From Ascarosepion bandense (Eukaryota; Mollusca; Cephalopoda; Sepiida; Sepiidae), in contig JBBBDQ010001454.1 in the NCBI GenBank assembly GCA_037127315.1, forward strand, positions 1,222,001 through 1,286,000: a stretch of DNA of 64,000 nt, in the 5' to 3' direction. Position 1 is the first letter of the stretch; each line of letters opens with the position of its first letter. Below the pieces are notes generated by a model. It had not been told where the DNA came from. It saw nothing but the letters and a program-made list of their open reading frames with translations, and ran no database searches. Both the position numbers and the translations under genes were made by a program. This document shows positions 53,944 to 64,000 of the stretch, piece after piece.

Positions 53944-54485
53944 TCATCTCAGAAATATAGCCAAATACTTAAATTTCAATATATTTATGTAGAAATAAAA
54001 GTGAATCTAAAATCGTTCATTATTTTTCGGACGACCTCGTATTTGCAAGATATCAATTTATACATTGATTATTATTTGTAAACTGCCAGTCTCAATATAT
54101 AGACAGCAAATGTGATTTCATTTACATTACAAAGAAGAAAAGCTCTGTCAGCGCTTCCTTTCTCAATCAGACGCTTCGCTGTGTTTATTTCATTATTTTT
54201 TAGGTTATTCTACATTTGTCACGACTACTCATAGACGATGTCAGTTTTAATTAGATGTTTCTTTTCGTATTTCTTCCTTTTTGTTACAGAAGTAGTTGCT
54301 TCGATCTGTATGACTTACGAATGAGGGTAAAAAAAATCAACCTGACCTTTTCTATATTTGTTGAATCACGCTAGTTTGGCTAGAAGATGTTTACAAAAAA
54401 TAATCTCTGGAAATTGATATATTTTTATTGTTTTGCCAGATTATAAATAAAAGAAAAATTGACAGCCTGTTTTGTGTAAGTTTCA
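53944..54485. other. Non-coding, nothing recognised
   Basis: No match found. Confidence 0.4.
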
Positions 54486-54560
54486 TTATTCATTCATTCA
54501 TTCATTCATTTATTTATTTACTCATTTATTCATCTATTTATTCATTCATTTATTTATTCG
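54486..54560. repeat. (ATTC)/(ATTT) tetranucleotide repeat
   Basis: ATTCATTCATTCATTC turning into ATTTATTTA variants. Confidence 0.93.
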
Positions 54561-54749
54561 GCGCATATTGCACCGCTGTGTTTACCACTCCCCTCCATCT
54601 AACAAATGGGATTCATGATGACATTCAAGAGAGAATAGTGCAATGGCTTGCCAGTTTCTTGAGGATGTTGATGTTACTCCGCCCCTCCTCTGAGAATTTA
54701 AAAAGAGAAGACCTACATATGAGAAGATGGTTTGAATTTAGAGTTTTAC

Positions 54750-54930
54750 CTTCTCCTAGACTGGTTGACAACCAATGCTCTAAGGACCGGTCTGCTCTGA
54801 TATTTACCGATAGCTGTGGGAACAGATGAATTCATATCTTTTGAAAGGGTTTTAGAACGTAAGTGAATGCAATGAACACAACTATAATTCGAACTCGACT
54901 CTCCTGTCCTGTAATCCGAGTCGTTTGTTT
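54750..54930 (-). mobile_element. Degenerate tRNA-derived SINE (A/B head)
   Basis: Minus strand: CGACTCGGATTACAGGACAG, GAGTCGAGTTCGAATTATAG (B-box-like), GTTCATTGCATTCACTTACG, CTTTCAAAAGATATGAATTC. Matches the shared head and start of body; beyond that no family tail can be assigned. Confidence 0.65.
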
Positions 54931-55239
54931 ATTTTTCTGTGAGCTACATCACTTTGGTGAAGTGTAAATAGAGCTCAACGTTTTTCGTAATAATTTTCAA
55001 AATTGAAAAACTTGATCTGTGGTGGATAGGAAACTAAGAATTAAAAGCAACTTTCTTCTTCACTTATACAAAAATTCACAATGACGTGTAAAATCCTGGT
55101 TTTGCCAGATAGAAAAAGAATTGATCATGTGCTTAAAGAAAAAGTCGAAACCGGATTCGCAAGTAGATGTTAAATTGATTTTCTGACCAATGGAAGCGAT
55201 TTGCAAGATTAAAAAGAGTTAGCGATCCAGTGCAAAAAA
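54931..55239. other. Non-coding, nothing recognised
   Basis: No repeat match. Confidence 0.35.
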
Positions 55240-55560
55240 TCTGAATGACTATAAAAGGCTTCGGTCAGTGTCAGCCAGACAGTCAGATAGGAGCAGCGAG
55301 ACAACACACTAAAATGTAACGGGAGAAACTTCAAGTCGACCCGGATGTAAGGTCGCATCGCATGTTGGTTCTCTTTCTCCTTTTTTCTCGTGTGCTGATG
55401 CCTTTTACTTATTTTTCTCTATTCTCAATCAACATTCCTACTCAACGATAACATACATTCACACATACTACTATGAACTCTTGATACCCTTAACTTTCTC
55501 ATTAAACATGTACTTCTACAACTTATGTTATACTTTTCATTTAATAAATTTTTATTTTAA
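55240..55560 (+). promoter_or_regulatory. Candidate solo LTR or promoter
   Basis: TATAAAAGGCT at 55250-55260 is a strong TATA box; TCAGTGTCAGCCAGACAGTC about 10-30 bases on could hold a start site, and AATAAA lies at 55543-55548 before an A/T-rich stretch. TATA, start and poly(A) signal within 300 bases is how the U3-R part of an LTR is built. No partner LTR and no coding region follow, so a solo LTR is the favoured but unproven reading. Confidence 0.4.
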
Positions 55561-56164
55561 CATGCAAAATGTATACTTTATTCTACCACAAATACACACA
55601 ACCAACCAACCAAACAATTTCCAACTTTCTGATGATGATAACGAATAAATCTGTAAACTGTAGGGAGTTCAGTTATGTATGACACAAGGCCGAATCAAAT
55701 AAACATTAACCATCTCCCTATAGCTTCAGATCCATTAAAAATCTTTTCATTGTTTTGATTACCTAAATTGATATTTTTACATGGATTTCTAATGAATATA
55801 TCAAAAGTTTTTTTTAAATAATTTCTACAAATTTTATTGAGAAATAAATCAGATATGAAATCACGAATTAATTAAGATTTAAAAAGGCTTATAAAAAGAT
55901 TCCTAAATTCAACTGTGAGCAATTTATTCCATAACAGTAATTATTGTGATGCTTATAAAGTTTTCTTGCAAATAATTAATTCATTTTGTTATAAAATGAT
56001 AACCTGTAAAGTAAAAAAAGGAAATTAATGCAAATTTGCTGATGCACAGCTCTAGAACAATTATATATTGTGTCTAGACAAATTACACTATTGAAAAACA
56101 CGCAAGAATATATCAACCGAAATCTATTTGGAAATTGAATATTAACTTGTCACAACACCTGCGA
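55561..56164. other. AT-rich non-coding, nothing recognised
   Basis: No motif. Confidence 0.4.
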
Positions 56165-56690
56165 ATCTGGTCAGAGGCTTCTGCTATTCATCTCAAGGTT
56201 CTCAACAAAATCCAGAGAAGGATCTGCAAGGTCCTGTCTTGGCATCTCGACTTCAGTCATTTTCTCACCGAAAATGACGTGGCTTCCTTCTGTCTTTTCT
56301 ACAAATAGTTTCATGGCAACTGCTCTGCCGAGCATCTTTTCTTTTGTGCTCGTCCACATGAATTTAAGCGTGCTACCAGATTGACATTTAGGTCCCACCA
56401 TTTTATTTTTGAAATAGTTAAATGTAACAGTCACGTCTACTTCAAAAGTTTATTTTCTCGCAATTCCCGCCTGCAGAACTCTCATTCGTTTATTTGCATC
56501 ACTTTTAGCTATCATCTCTAAAAATGTAATCGCAACGCCAACTGTCATCGTCTATCTTCTTGAATTCTCTTCATCTTTTGTCTGTTCCCCAATACCTCCT
56601 GCATCTAGTCTGTTCTTTTACTGTAACCCTCTGTGCACTAGTGGCCACCCCGTCTTGCTTAGGGTTGAAATGATTAAAATAAATCATGAC
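56165..56690 (+). pseudogene. CR1/Jockey-like LINE 3' end, second copy
   Basis: Parallel to 52470-52975: ESGQRLLLFISRFSTKSREG-like at the start (IRSEASAIHLKVLNKIQRRI in the matching frame), then HFLTENDVASFCLFYK, FNVTVTSTSKVYFLAIPACR-like and the end CTTGCTTAGGGTTGAAATGA with an AAATAAA tail. RT core absent; many frame breaks. Confidence 0.87.
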
Positions 56691-57220
56691 AATACATCTC
56701 TTATGTTCTTATAATATATACGAGGGAATGCCATAAATTCTTGTCCGACCCAGATATTTAAAATCTAATCAAATCGCACAAGATCAGAATTCTTCACAGA
56801 ATCTCTTCTTGAGAGGATCGCGAACATTTCAACACTTCCTTGTATGACAACTGAATTTTCTGCCATATTTGTTCAATTAACAAAATCGACAAAGAATATT
56901 TTCCATTTTTCTAAAATTAATATTTCATTAGTTTTAAATCTAAATTAATAATGTTTAACAAAACCTAAAAACGATATGAAGGAGATTAAAACTAAGCGTG
57001 TTTATCGGATTAGATTTATGGATCTTTTGCAAGTGTCATATGGAAATTATGAACAAATTTTCGATTTATTTTTTTCGTGGTTTGATACTTCTTCTAAAAT
57101 CATCATTATTTCGGCATCAAATTGTTCATCACTTTTTATATCTCCATAAACGTTTCACTTCGGCTTTATAGCATATAGCTTGTGTTTCTCTATATTGCAT
57201 GATTAATTTGTTTTTGACGA
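56691..57220. other. Non-coding, weak transposon-end-like word
   Basis: ATATACGAGGGAATGCCATA at about 56727 resembles mariner-type ends, but no opposite end was found. Confidence 0.35.
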
Positions 57221-57257
57221 TGTATGTATGTATGTAAGTGTTACCTCGGGGTAACAC

Positions 57258-57288
<31 letters not shown>

Positions 57289-57298
57289 CATACATACA
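57221..57298. repeat. (TACA)n hairpin
   Basis: TGTATGTATGTATGTAAGTG, TTACC, TCGG, then the exact inverse, extending into more TACA units: a stem of about 24 bases with a 4-base loop. It marks the 5' edge of the Penelope remnant. Confidence 0.93.
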
Positions 57299-57299
57299 A

Positions 57300-58195
57300 A
57301 CTGGTAGTGTTTCTCCATATATGAAAGCAAACGCAACTTTAAAATACGTAAACACAAGATCTAACCTTCCCACAAGCATAATCAAACACATCAATAAAGG
57401 AACAGAGCGCAGGCTATAAAAAATTGTCAAACAATGCAATATTTAATGAAAAGAAAAAAGATTATGAAGATGCGTTAAAAAAATTTAGCCATAAAAACAT
57501 TTTAGAATACAAACCCCAACCAAGCAAACAAATAAAAACAATAATAGAAATCGAAACGTTATCTGATTCAACCCATCATTTAACTTAGAAGTAAAAACCG
57601 AAATAGGACAAATATTTTTAAACTAATCGATAAACACTTTCCAAAGAGCTCAGAATTAAACAAAATTTTCAATAGGAATTCAATCAAACTGAGTAACAGC
57701 TGTACTTGTAACTTAGAAAATTGCATAAAAACAAAATGCCAGAAATCTAAATAACAACGCACAAAACAACACCATTGACAAGGAATGTAAGTGTAGGAAC
57801 AAAGATCAATGCCCACTTAACGGACTTTGAAATACAAAAGGGATTATTTGCAAAGATAAAGAAAAAGACATACATGGTCAAAGCAAAACATATTACGGAT
57901 TCTACTAAAGATATTTTTAAAGCTAGATGGAATAACCATAAGTCTACATTTAAACTGGAAAATCTAAAAAATTGTAGAAAACTGGCTAGCCACGTGTGGA
58001 AATTAAAATTAAAGTATGGAAAAGGTCCCGATATAACTTGGAGCATTATAAAAAAAAAAAATCTTACAACGGTGGTAAAACATGCAGGTTATAACAGAAG
58101 GAAAAATTGGCTTTTATCTTATTCCGAGACAATAAAGAAATGAAAGAACAGAAATTATATCCAAGTGTAACTATACCAATAAATACCTACTAGGA
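57300..58195 (+). pseudogene. Penelope-like element: RT end, linker and GIY-YIG region
   Basis: Penelope-like elements join a reverse transcriptase to a GIY-YIG endonuclease. Seen in order: KANATLKYVNTRSNLPTSII, KHINKGTERRL (about 57325-57415), PSFNLEVKTEIGQIF-like, IDKHFPKSSELNKIFNRNSI (about 57620-57680; across frame breaks), KLSNSCTCN, DKECKCRNKDQCPLNG (Cys-rich linker, about 57778-57820), DIFKARWNNHKSTFKLENLK (about 57910-57970; the Arg of the endonuclease second motif), LASHVWKLKLK, PDITWSIIKK and, after a frame change, RTEIISKCNYTNKYLLG, the usual C-terminus. The YIG motif itself is altered. RT catalytic core is missing; stops are frequent. Confidence 0.92.
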
Positions 58196-58470
58196 TCACA
58201 CAATCATGGATGAAAGTGTTCCAAGACCTTAAAGTACCTTCTCCTAATTTTGAAAATTGCGTGTTCATAAAATATCCCTGTTACATGAGAGTTTAAAAAA
58301 CGGTAAAATCAGTTATTGTAAATCGCTTAAAGACACCAAAAGGAAGAAACCTAAGTTGCAAAATAATTCGTTTCTAGATGAAAACTATTCAAAAGATTTA
58401 CAATTTAATTGTACTGAAGACTTTTTAATAATACTGCGCACTTGTTTAATTTAGTTATGACCAAAAACTA

Positions 58471-58504
<34 letters not shown>
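58471..58504. repeat. (TA)n microsatellite
   Basis: About 16 TA units joining the foldback at 58505. Confidence 0.96.
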
Positions 58505-58509
<5 letters not shown>

Positions 58510-58994
58510 TTACGTTAGAACATGTGCAAACTAAAAACTACTACAAAATTGTACATTTTGTTTCGACATTGAATGAACAATGCCTCATCAGGTAGTTAGC
58601 AATGATCGTAATAGACGTTTTACTTTTAAAAAATTACTTAAGATCAACACTTCCCTTTATTTTTGAATTTTTTTTTCCCATAAAAGGTAACAAGATATTA
58701 AAAAGGGGGAAAGCTAGAGGAGAAAAGAACCAGAAAATATTATGAGCAATCCTTCTATTGATTTCTCATCTTATTTGCTGATCTTTTCTTCCTTCTTTTC
58801 CCCCTTATTTTAATATCTTTTTACCTTGTACGAAAAAAAATTACAAAAATAAGAAAAGTTTTGTTCTTAAACGAATTAAAAAAAAGTTTATTACAATCAT
58901 TAACTACCTGATGAAACGTTGTTCTTTCTATATCGAAACAAAAAACACAATTTTTTAGTCGTTTGTAGTTTGCACATGTTCTAAAGTAATAATT
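58505..58994. repeat. 490-bp foldback element
   Basis: Outer arms of about 115-120 bases: AATTATTACGTTAGAACATG, TGCAAACTAAAAACTACTAC, TTTTGTTTCGACATTGAATG, CATCAGGTAGTTAGCAATGA and their inverses near 58880-58994. Inner parts also pair (AAGGTAACAAGATATTAAAA vs its inverse near 58805-58830). No coding frame. Confidence 0.9.
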
Positions 58995-60159
58995 AATAAT
59001 AAATATTAATTGCTCTATTTTTATATTGAGCACTGTTTTAAATTAATAATTTAAACGTTGCAATTATTTTCTTTTGGATGAGTTTTCAAGCCTTGAATGG
59101 CAACCTTTCTAGAGATGAACTCTCAATAAAAACACTTGGTGTACTTGTCTGAGTTGTGCGTCAGGAGGAGCACCCAGCCTTGTAAAACCTTGCCTCAAAT
59201 TATTATGACAAGTCTCAACATGTTGACAGGCGTATGTTAAGCTGAGGTCCTCTGTCAGGCAGAACACACCTTTCTTTGGGTGATATTAATCCAGGTCCTG
59301 CAAAACAAAAAGCAGGATGATGGAAATGATTCCATAGTAGGCATATTTTTTGTGTATGTTATGTTGTCGATATATTATTCTTTCATTTTTAGGCTGGAGC
59401 ATTAATTCTGCAGCTTTGTCTTGGTTGTTGATATTGTCTTTTGAATTATTGGCAGTGAATTCGTTTCTTACAGGGTTCTTCATAAATATTGCTGCATGAA
59501 TTTGTCTTTCTAGGTTAAGTAAACATTAAATTCAGGGATGAATCACAAAATTCCAGTCCTATTTTTGGTATCATACATTATGAAATTTAAAAAAATCAAA
59601 CTTGTTTTTCTTATCTTGTTAATTTCTATCGACAGATTGATTTCGTTTCCGTGATTCAATCCAGACAAAACCATTAGGAAAACAATCAACCCGCATTAAC
59701 GCCTAATTAATTAGACCCACACCGATTTCTCCCCACTGGAAAATGGTCAATGTATTTTAAACGTTTCACCCTTACGTATATAACCCTCATTCATAAGTCT
59801 GATCCGTTTCTCTCTTTGAAACCGCTCCTATCTACATTTTAAATCTCTTCATGTATACCTCTCTTCATATGTGAGTTTCGAATTGCTAAGCCTTTGCTCA
59901 TTGTACCAAGACAGTCACTCGACCATCAATAATTGATAAGTTGAGTGTCATCAGAAGATGTCATAATACTTTTTTTTAAATCGATTAAAACACGACAAGC
60001 TACGTTGGACATCCTCTTCTCATTAAGTTAACAAGTCACAGACAGCGATCGAGTAGAAGAGATAAACAGACGTAGGTGGAAAACAGTTCAGAGAGCCATG
60101 GAGACATGATCAACACAATCCTTTATGCAGTTATTAATTGCTTCATTTATTGATTGCTT
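58995..60159. other. Non-coding, nothing recognised
   Basis: Short frame at 59286-59483 carries no motif. A stretch at 59140-59290 is less AT-rich but matches nothing here. Confidence 0.4.
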
Positions 60160-60350
60160 CATTTGATTTTACGGTCTATCAAGACTTTATTAAAGCCTAA
60201 ACATATTTTTGGATTGTACAATTAATTCTTTTTTACGTGTGTATATTGTATTAACAGCATATTTAGAATAACATTGATTTTCCATTTACATCTAATATAT
60301 AAGCGCGCATGGGAATAAAACAAACCCGACTGGAATTTGAACTCAATCTT
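60160..60350 (-). mobile_element. Old SINE family A remnant
   Basis: Minus strand: GAGTTCAAATTCCAGTCGGG (B-box-like head piece), TTTTATTCCCATGCGCGCTT, then the family A tail words AGTCTTGATAGACCGTAAAA at about 60165-60195. 5S part absent. Confidence 0.6.
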
Positions 60351-60524
60351 CTGTATAAACATTCAAGCAAAAATGGTGACAATAAATTATGTTTTGAAGG
60401 AAAATAATCAAACTGCTTCATGTTTTTTTTTTAAATTATTAAAAAATTTATTCCTTAAAAAACCCTTAAAAAGAATCTTGATATGTTCTGAGGAGAATAA
60501 ACGGATTTTAAAGATTTCCAGGAC
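60351..60524. other. Non-coding, nothing recognised
   Basis: A 95-residue plus frame starting at 60337 (MNSIFCINIQAKMVTINYVL...) overlaps the SINE remnant and the foldback; no domain. Confidence 0.35.
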
Positions 60525-60722
60525 CAATAAGAAAATAGAAGCGCATCTCAGTCTAACGTGTTTTACTCTTGTTAATACTTCTTCAGAGATCGAGGTAAAA
60601 GATCGAGGCTTCTTCAGAAATTGAGGTAGAAACCTTGATTTTTGAATACGCTTTATTAAAAATGAAACATATTAGATTGAGATACATTCACTACTTTGTT
60701 ATTTACTTTATTCTATCATCTC
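60525..60722. repeat. Foldback of a dispersed repeat
   Basis: Left arm CATCTCAGTCTAACGTGTTT, CTTCTTCAGAGATCGAGG; right arm inverse: GTATCTCAATCTAATATGTT, and TGATAGAATAAAGTAAATAA at its end, both like 47140-47260. Confidence 0.75.
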
Positions 60723-61274
60723 GTCGGTTTCTGATCCATATATTCAATTCATTTTCAGATCAGTCTATTTATTGTTAGACTGCCTTTGTTAAAAGCTGTC
60801 GAGGTGTTCTTAAATTACATTTACCCTACTTCTTATTTATATCCATGTCACGATATTTTATTCTTCATAGTCTTTCTGAGGAATTGTTTTCAACCATACA
60901 ACTTCTTTCCCATAGACGAAACGTCATCAGCCTCTCACTGCTCTATCGCTATTTCCATGGAAAGTGCTTAGAGGAACTACATTAATTAGATCCACCAGCT
61001 CTAAACATTACGGCTAAGACCTGCCATTGTAACGAACCACCCTCATTCATTTTGTTAATGGGATCTAGGTTCCACTCGAGCTGCCACTTCTTACGAACCG
61101 CTGCTCTGTGGAGGATGCTTCCCCGATCACTACAATCTTGACCTGTTCAAATCTAGGGCTAACCGTTATCTTCCCCACATATCTTCATAAACTATGCATC
61201 TTACTCTGTAATCCACTACCTCGAATGGCTCTTGGGCCTTGAAAAAGGTAAACTTTATAAATAATTAGCATAGT
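60723..61274. other. Non-coding, nothing recognised
   Basis: Somewhat less AT-rich at 60980-61240; no gene evidence. Confidence 0.4.
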
Positions 61275-61715
61275 AAATATTCCAACAACATTTTCTCAAG
61301 ATTGTTTACGAATCCAAATTTAAGAAAATAAATATATGAAAACTAAGTTGCACCAATCATGCCTGAAAATCATCAATTGAGATCCTGATTTATTAAGATA
61401 TAAATTTTCCAACATCTATTTTTCACGATTATTCAAAAAGCCAAGTTTGAGAAAATGAAGGGGTGAAGATTCTGTTACTTTAATCTTCAATCCTCTAGAA
61501 ATCTTCGCCAATCTTCAATTCTCTATGAATTTTTGCCAATATTTAATCATCTAGAAATCCTCACCAGTCTACAATCTTCTAGAAATCAGCAGTCAAATTC
61601 TAGCTTATTAAACATAATGAATAATTCCACTGACATTTCCTCACGATTACTCACAAGACCAATTTGAGAAAATCATGGAAGGAAGATTCAGCTGCGCCAA
61701 TCTTATCTAAAATTC
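61275..61715. repeat. Degenerate tandem repeat
   Basis: Three units share a TTCCAACA..ATTTTTCACGATTATT block followed by AAGCCAAGTTTGAGAAAAT (about 61280, 61408 and 61628). In addition CTAGAAATC(T/C)TC(G/A)CCA words repeat at about 35-50 bases between 61490 and 61590. Confidence 0.78.
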
Positions 61716-61987
61716 AGAAAAGATCTTATCTGTTTGAGGCCCTAACACAAAACGTTTGCAGCATGGGAAATGGTGTATATATTTCTATAGTTATTAGACA
61801 TTTATTGATGCAGACATTGTTCCTTATTCATAAACATGTTTTCTTGACAGATTAACCGGATATATGCTTAAGAAAATTAAACTTGAGAACTATTACTATT
61901 ATAATCAGGTTTAAATCTCTTTGACGATCCTGCATATTTGTGCCTTGGAGTGCTTCCATTTATACTTTCCAGAAAATCTTGTAGCTT

Positions 61988-62395
61988 GTGACGAAAGTTT
62001 CAAGAAAACTCAACAGAAGACATCTGTCAAAATGTTACTGTGAGTCTTTTCGAGGGAAAGAGGAAAAGAAAAACTACCAGGAGAAAAAGAGGGCAATATC
62101 AAAGAGCGGGTATATATCTCTGCTAAATATGCAGTTGTATTCAAGGAAGTTGGAAAAAATCTATTTAAAGTCAACAAGCAAAAAAGTTACAAATTATTTG
62201 TTCTCTTCCTTAATCAAAACTATTTTCTGCTCAATTGCAGACGTTTACTCGTCACTAATGAGGCTCGGAATGCTGATTCAAATATATCGTTTCTTAACTG
62301 AACGACACCTTGATGACCAGTTTCGGTATAACGCATCAACATTTAAACACCAAAGAGTTTTTAAAATAAGATTAACTAAATTTCTTTCGTGTTAA
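61988..62395 (+). other. Unexplained 135-codon open frame
   Basis: The longest frame in the last 10 kb not explained by simple repeats. It is basic (many Lys/Arg), starts MTKVSRKLNRRHLSKCYCES and ends KIRLTKFLSC. No domain, signal or membrane segment recognised and no repeat match in the window. It could be a chance frame or part of an unknown element. Confidence 0.2.
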
Positions 62396-62719
62396 TTATG
62401 TAGCTTTTAAATAATAGTTGCCTAGTTTTGTGTCATCGTTTATGCTTTCAATTTTTTGTTTTGTGAAATTTGATATATTATAATTTTGACAAACTTATTT
62501 ACATATATAAACATCTACGGTTTTAATGAACAAGATACATAACCGACTTAAAAAAAGTCAACCCAAATAAAACTGAAATGCCAAAGTTCTATCGTTTTGT
62601 TTGTTTTCTTTCAATCACTAACAAAGTTTTAATTATAGAGAAACATTCTAGACTGATAAACGTTTTTATTTTCATTATCATGTTGGATTCCTTTCCATAT
62701 CTGATTGGCATTTGACCTT

Positions 62720-62720
<1 letters not shown>

Positions 62721-62790
<70 letters not shown>

Positions 62791-62791
62791 A
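62721..62791. repeat. (CA)n-(TA)n compound microsatellite
   Basis: About 30 CA units then about 5 TA units. Confidence 0.97.
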
Positions 62792-62911
62792 AGGCAATAA
62801 AGTCATTATACAGTTGCTTTAATGGGCAATTATCAAAGATTTTGTTTTTGCAGAGAAACCGATAAATATCAATGAACTCACTTTTTGCTCCAACAAAGAA
62901 TTCCTTTCATT

Positions 62912-62913
<2 letters not shown>

Positions 62914-62960
<47 letters not shown>

Positions 62961-63165
62961 AAAAACTATTTGTATATACATTATTTTTAATAGTTACTCC
63001 TATTTGAGTAGATGCTCTGTTTTATTTTTTAATTAACAGTATATTTATTTGAATTTGTTGGTTTGAATAATTGAGAAATATTGTTAGGATTCGAGCCTGC
63101 GTCTCCAAGGAGAAACCGTCATTCGATCTGATGTGTCTTAGTCGCTTAACCACGCAGGGACTTAT
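62914..63165 (-). mobile_element. SINE family C with (TA)n tail
   Basis: Minus strand: CCTGCGTGGTTAAGCGACTA (A-box-like), CGCAGGCTCGAATCCTAACA (B-box-like), ATATTTCTCAATTATTCAAA, AATAAATATACTGTTAATTA, GAGCATCTACTCAAATAGGA, then (TA)n at 62914-62956. Confidence 0.85.
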
Positions 63166-63224
63166 AGTCAAAGGCCGAACAATACTTTTGAACACATATT
63201 TTTCCCGATTAATTCCTGTGTTGT

Positions 63225-63330
63225 CAATCGGTTAAGATTTAGTTACGGTTTCTCGTAGGGAACGCAGATTTGGATCCTGCCGGAGGAAGCATATTTTACT
63301 ATTATGCGAAACTTTCAAACTTAATGTTAT
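63225..63330 (+). mobile_element. SINE family C head, inverted partner
   Basis: TCGGTTAAGATTTAGTTACG, GAACGCAGATTTGGATCCTG (B-box-like), CGGAGGAAGCATATTTTACT. Head-to-head with the previous copy, about 60 bases apart. Confidence 0.65.
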
Positions 63331-64000
63331 TTCAAAACAACAAATCTGATGTCACTATTCTCATAAAAAATTACACTTATTAATACCAACACAACCCTTT
63401 CATCTATTGTTCAATCTGTTGATTCTTTCAAATGTGGTAGGCTCGGTCACGTTTGACACAGGGCTATTTTACAAGAATAGCCGTTGCTTTCTACACAAAC
63501 TTCATAAGATGAATTTTGCTTTGTATATATTCACATCAGATTGTTAAAGAGGTACGACATATTTCACAAGATTATCATGTTTTTGGCGTTCTATCTCCAG
63601 TCCACCCTTATTTCAAATATTTATTATTAATGACCGTAAAATAACGATCTGAAATGAAAAAGAAAGGGACACCAGTAAAAATTAGTCATAATTCTATCCA
63701 AGAGAAGTGAGTAATGTTTCAACTAACACTACTACTGTATGCAAAAAAATAAAAAAAACCCACAGCGTATCAGGCATTCGGGGAGAGTAAGCAATAAAGG
63801 CGATATGGAAAAAAAGTATGACTATAATCGTTTGACCTTCGTAGCCTAATCGATAATGTAGATGACTTAGAAGGAACGATTTAAGGATAAGGGATGATAA
63901 TTTGAGTCTCGTCGCTGTAATTTTTGTTTTTATTGTTGCCCTGAAAAACAAGTGAAATTAAGATGAAAGGAATAAGAGCCGAAAATTATAATTCAAAAAA
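63331..64000. other. Non-coding, nothing firmly recognised
   Basis: 63838-63922 has weak tRNA-like words (CGTAGCCTAATCGATAATGT and ATAATTTGAGTCTCGTCG) but too diverged to call. Confidence 0.35.

Noticed and set aside
61988..62395. Host protein-coding exon
   Set aside because: No domain, and one Lys-rich frame of 135 codons is within reach of chance in AT-rich DNA; listed only as an unexplained frame.

Overview
This is animal nuclear DNA with no recognisable host gene. It is AT-rich, full of (CA)n, (TA)n, (TTA)n, (GATA)n and (TTTC)n microsatellites, and packed with decayed transposable elements. I see no operons, ribosome binding sites, CRISPR arrays or convincing spliced exons. Element types (restriction-like-endonuclease LINEs, an endonuclease-RT LINE with GAA tails, Penelope-like elements with a GIY-YIG region, 5S- and tRNA-derived SINEs, Tc1/mariner and hAT elements) and the microsatellite load fit a lophotrochozoan, most plausibly a mollusc such as a cephalopod. 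That assignment is an inference; no diagnostic host gene is present. The window is best read as intergenic or deep intronic sequence.

Layout. 1-9 kb: a LINE 3' fragment, a tRNA-SINE, a Ty3/gypsy RNaseH-integrase remnant (+), a mariner and a Tc1/mariner-like pseudogene. 9.6-13 kb: a fuller Ty3/gypsy element (-) with degenerate LTRs, polypurine tract, gag, protease, partial RT and integrase tail, with a 5S-tRNA chimeric SINE inside it. 13-19 kb: an endonuclease-domain fragment, a possible pogo-like element holding two tandem SINEs, a 600-bp purine tract and GATA/TA blocks. 19.5-24.5 kb: LINE 3' ends, a cluster of SINEs in alternating orientation, a second Tc1/mariner-like copy. 24.5-25.3 kb: an unexplained GC-rich patch. 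26-29 kb: a pyrimidine-rich minisatellite split by the best preserved LINE RT. 29.8-31.5 kb and 37.6-39.2 kb: three minus-strand LINE copies of one RLE family, each bracketed by (TTA)n tracts. 33-37 kb: LINE ends, a 54-bp minisatellite and two palindromes. 40-45 kb: LINE fragments, one split by an insertion with LTR-like ends. 45.7 kb: a clean hAT-type non-autonomous element with an 8-bp target duplication. 46-53 kb: SINEs, a Penelope remnant and a CR1/Jockey-like RT pseudogene. 53-59 kb: an 835-bp palindrome, another CR1/Jockey-like 3' end, a second Penelope remnant and a 490-bp foldback. 60-64 kb: old SINE pieces, a degenerate tandem repeat and microsatellites.

How the parts relate. The LINEs are all broken and probably inert. 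SINE family A (5S + tRNA-like head) and family B (tRNA-like head only) share one head and body but have different 3' tails, so they look like mosaics of common modules. The SINEs, palindromes and foldbacks put many inverted pairs close together, which would form long double-stranded RNA if the region is transcribed. Labels such as family A, B, C, L (endonuclease-RT LINE) and RLE-LINE are local to this annotation.
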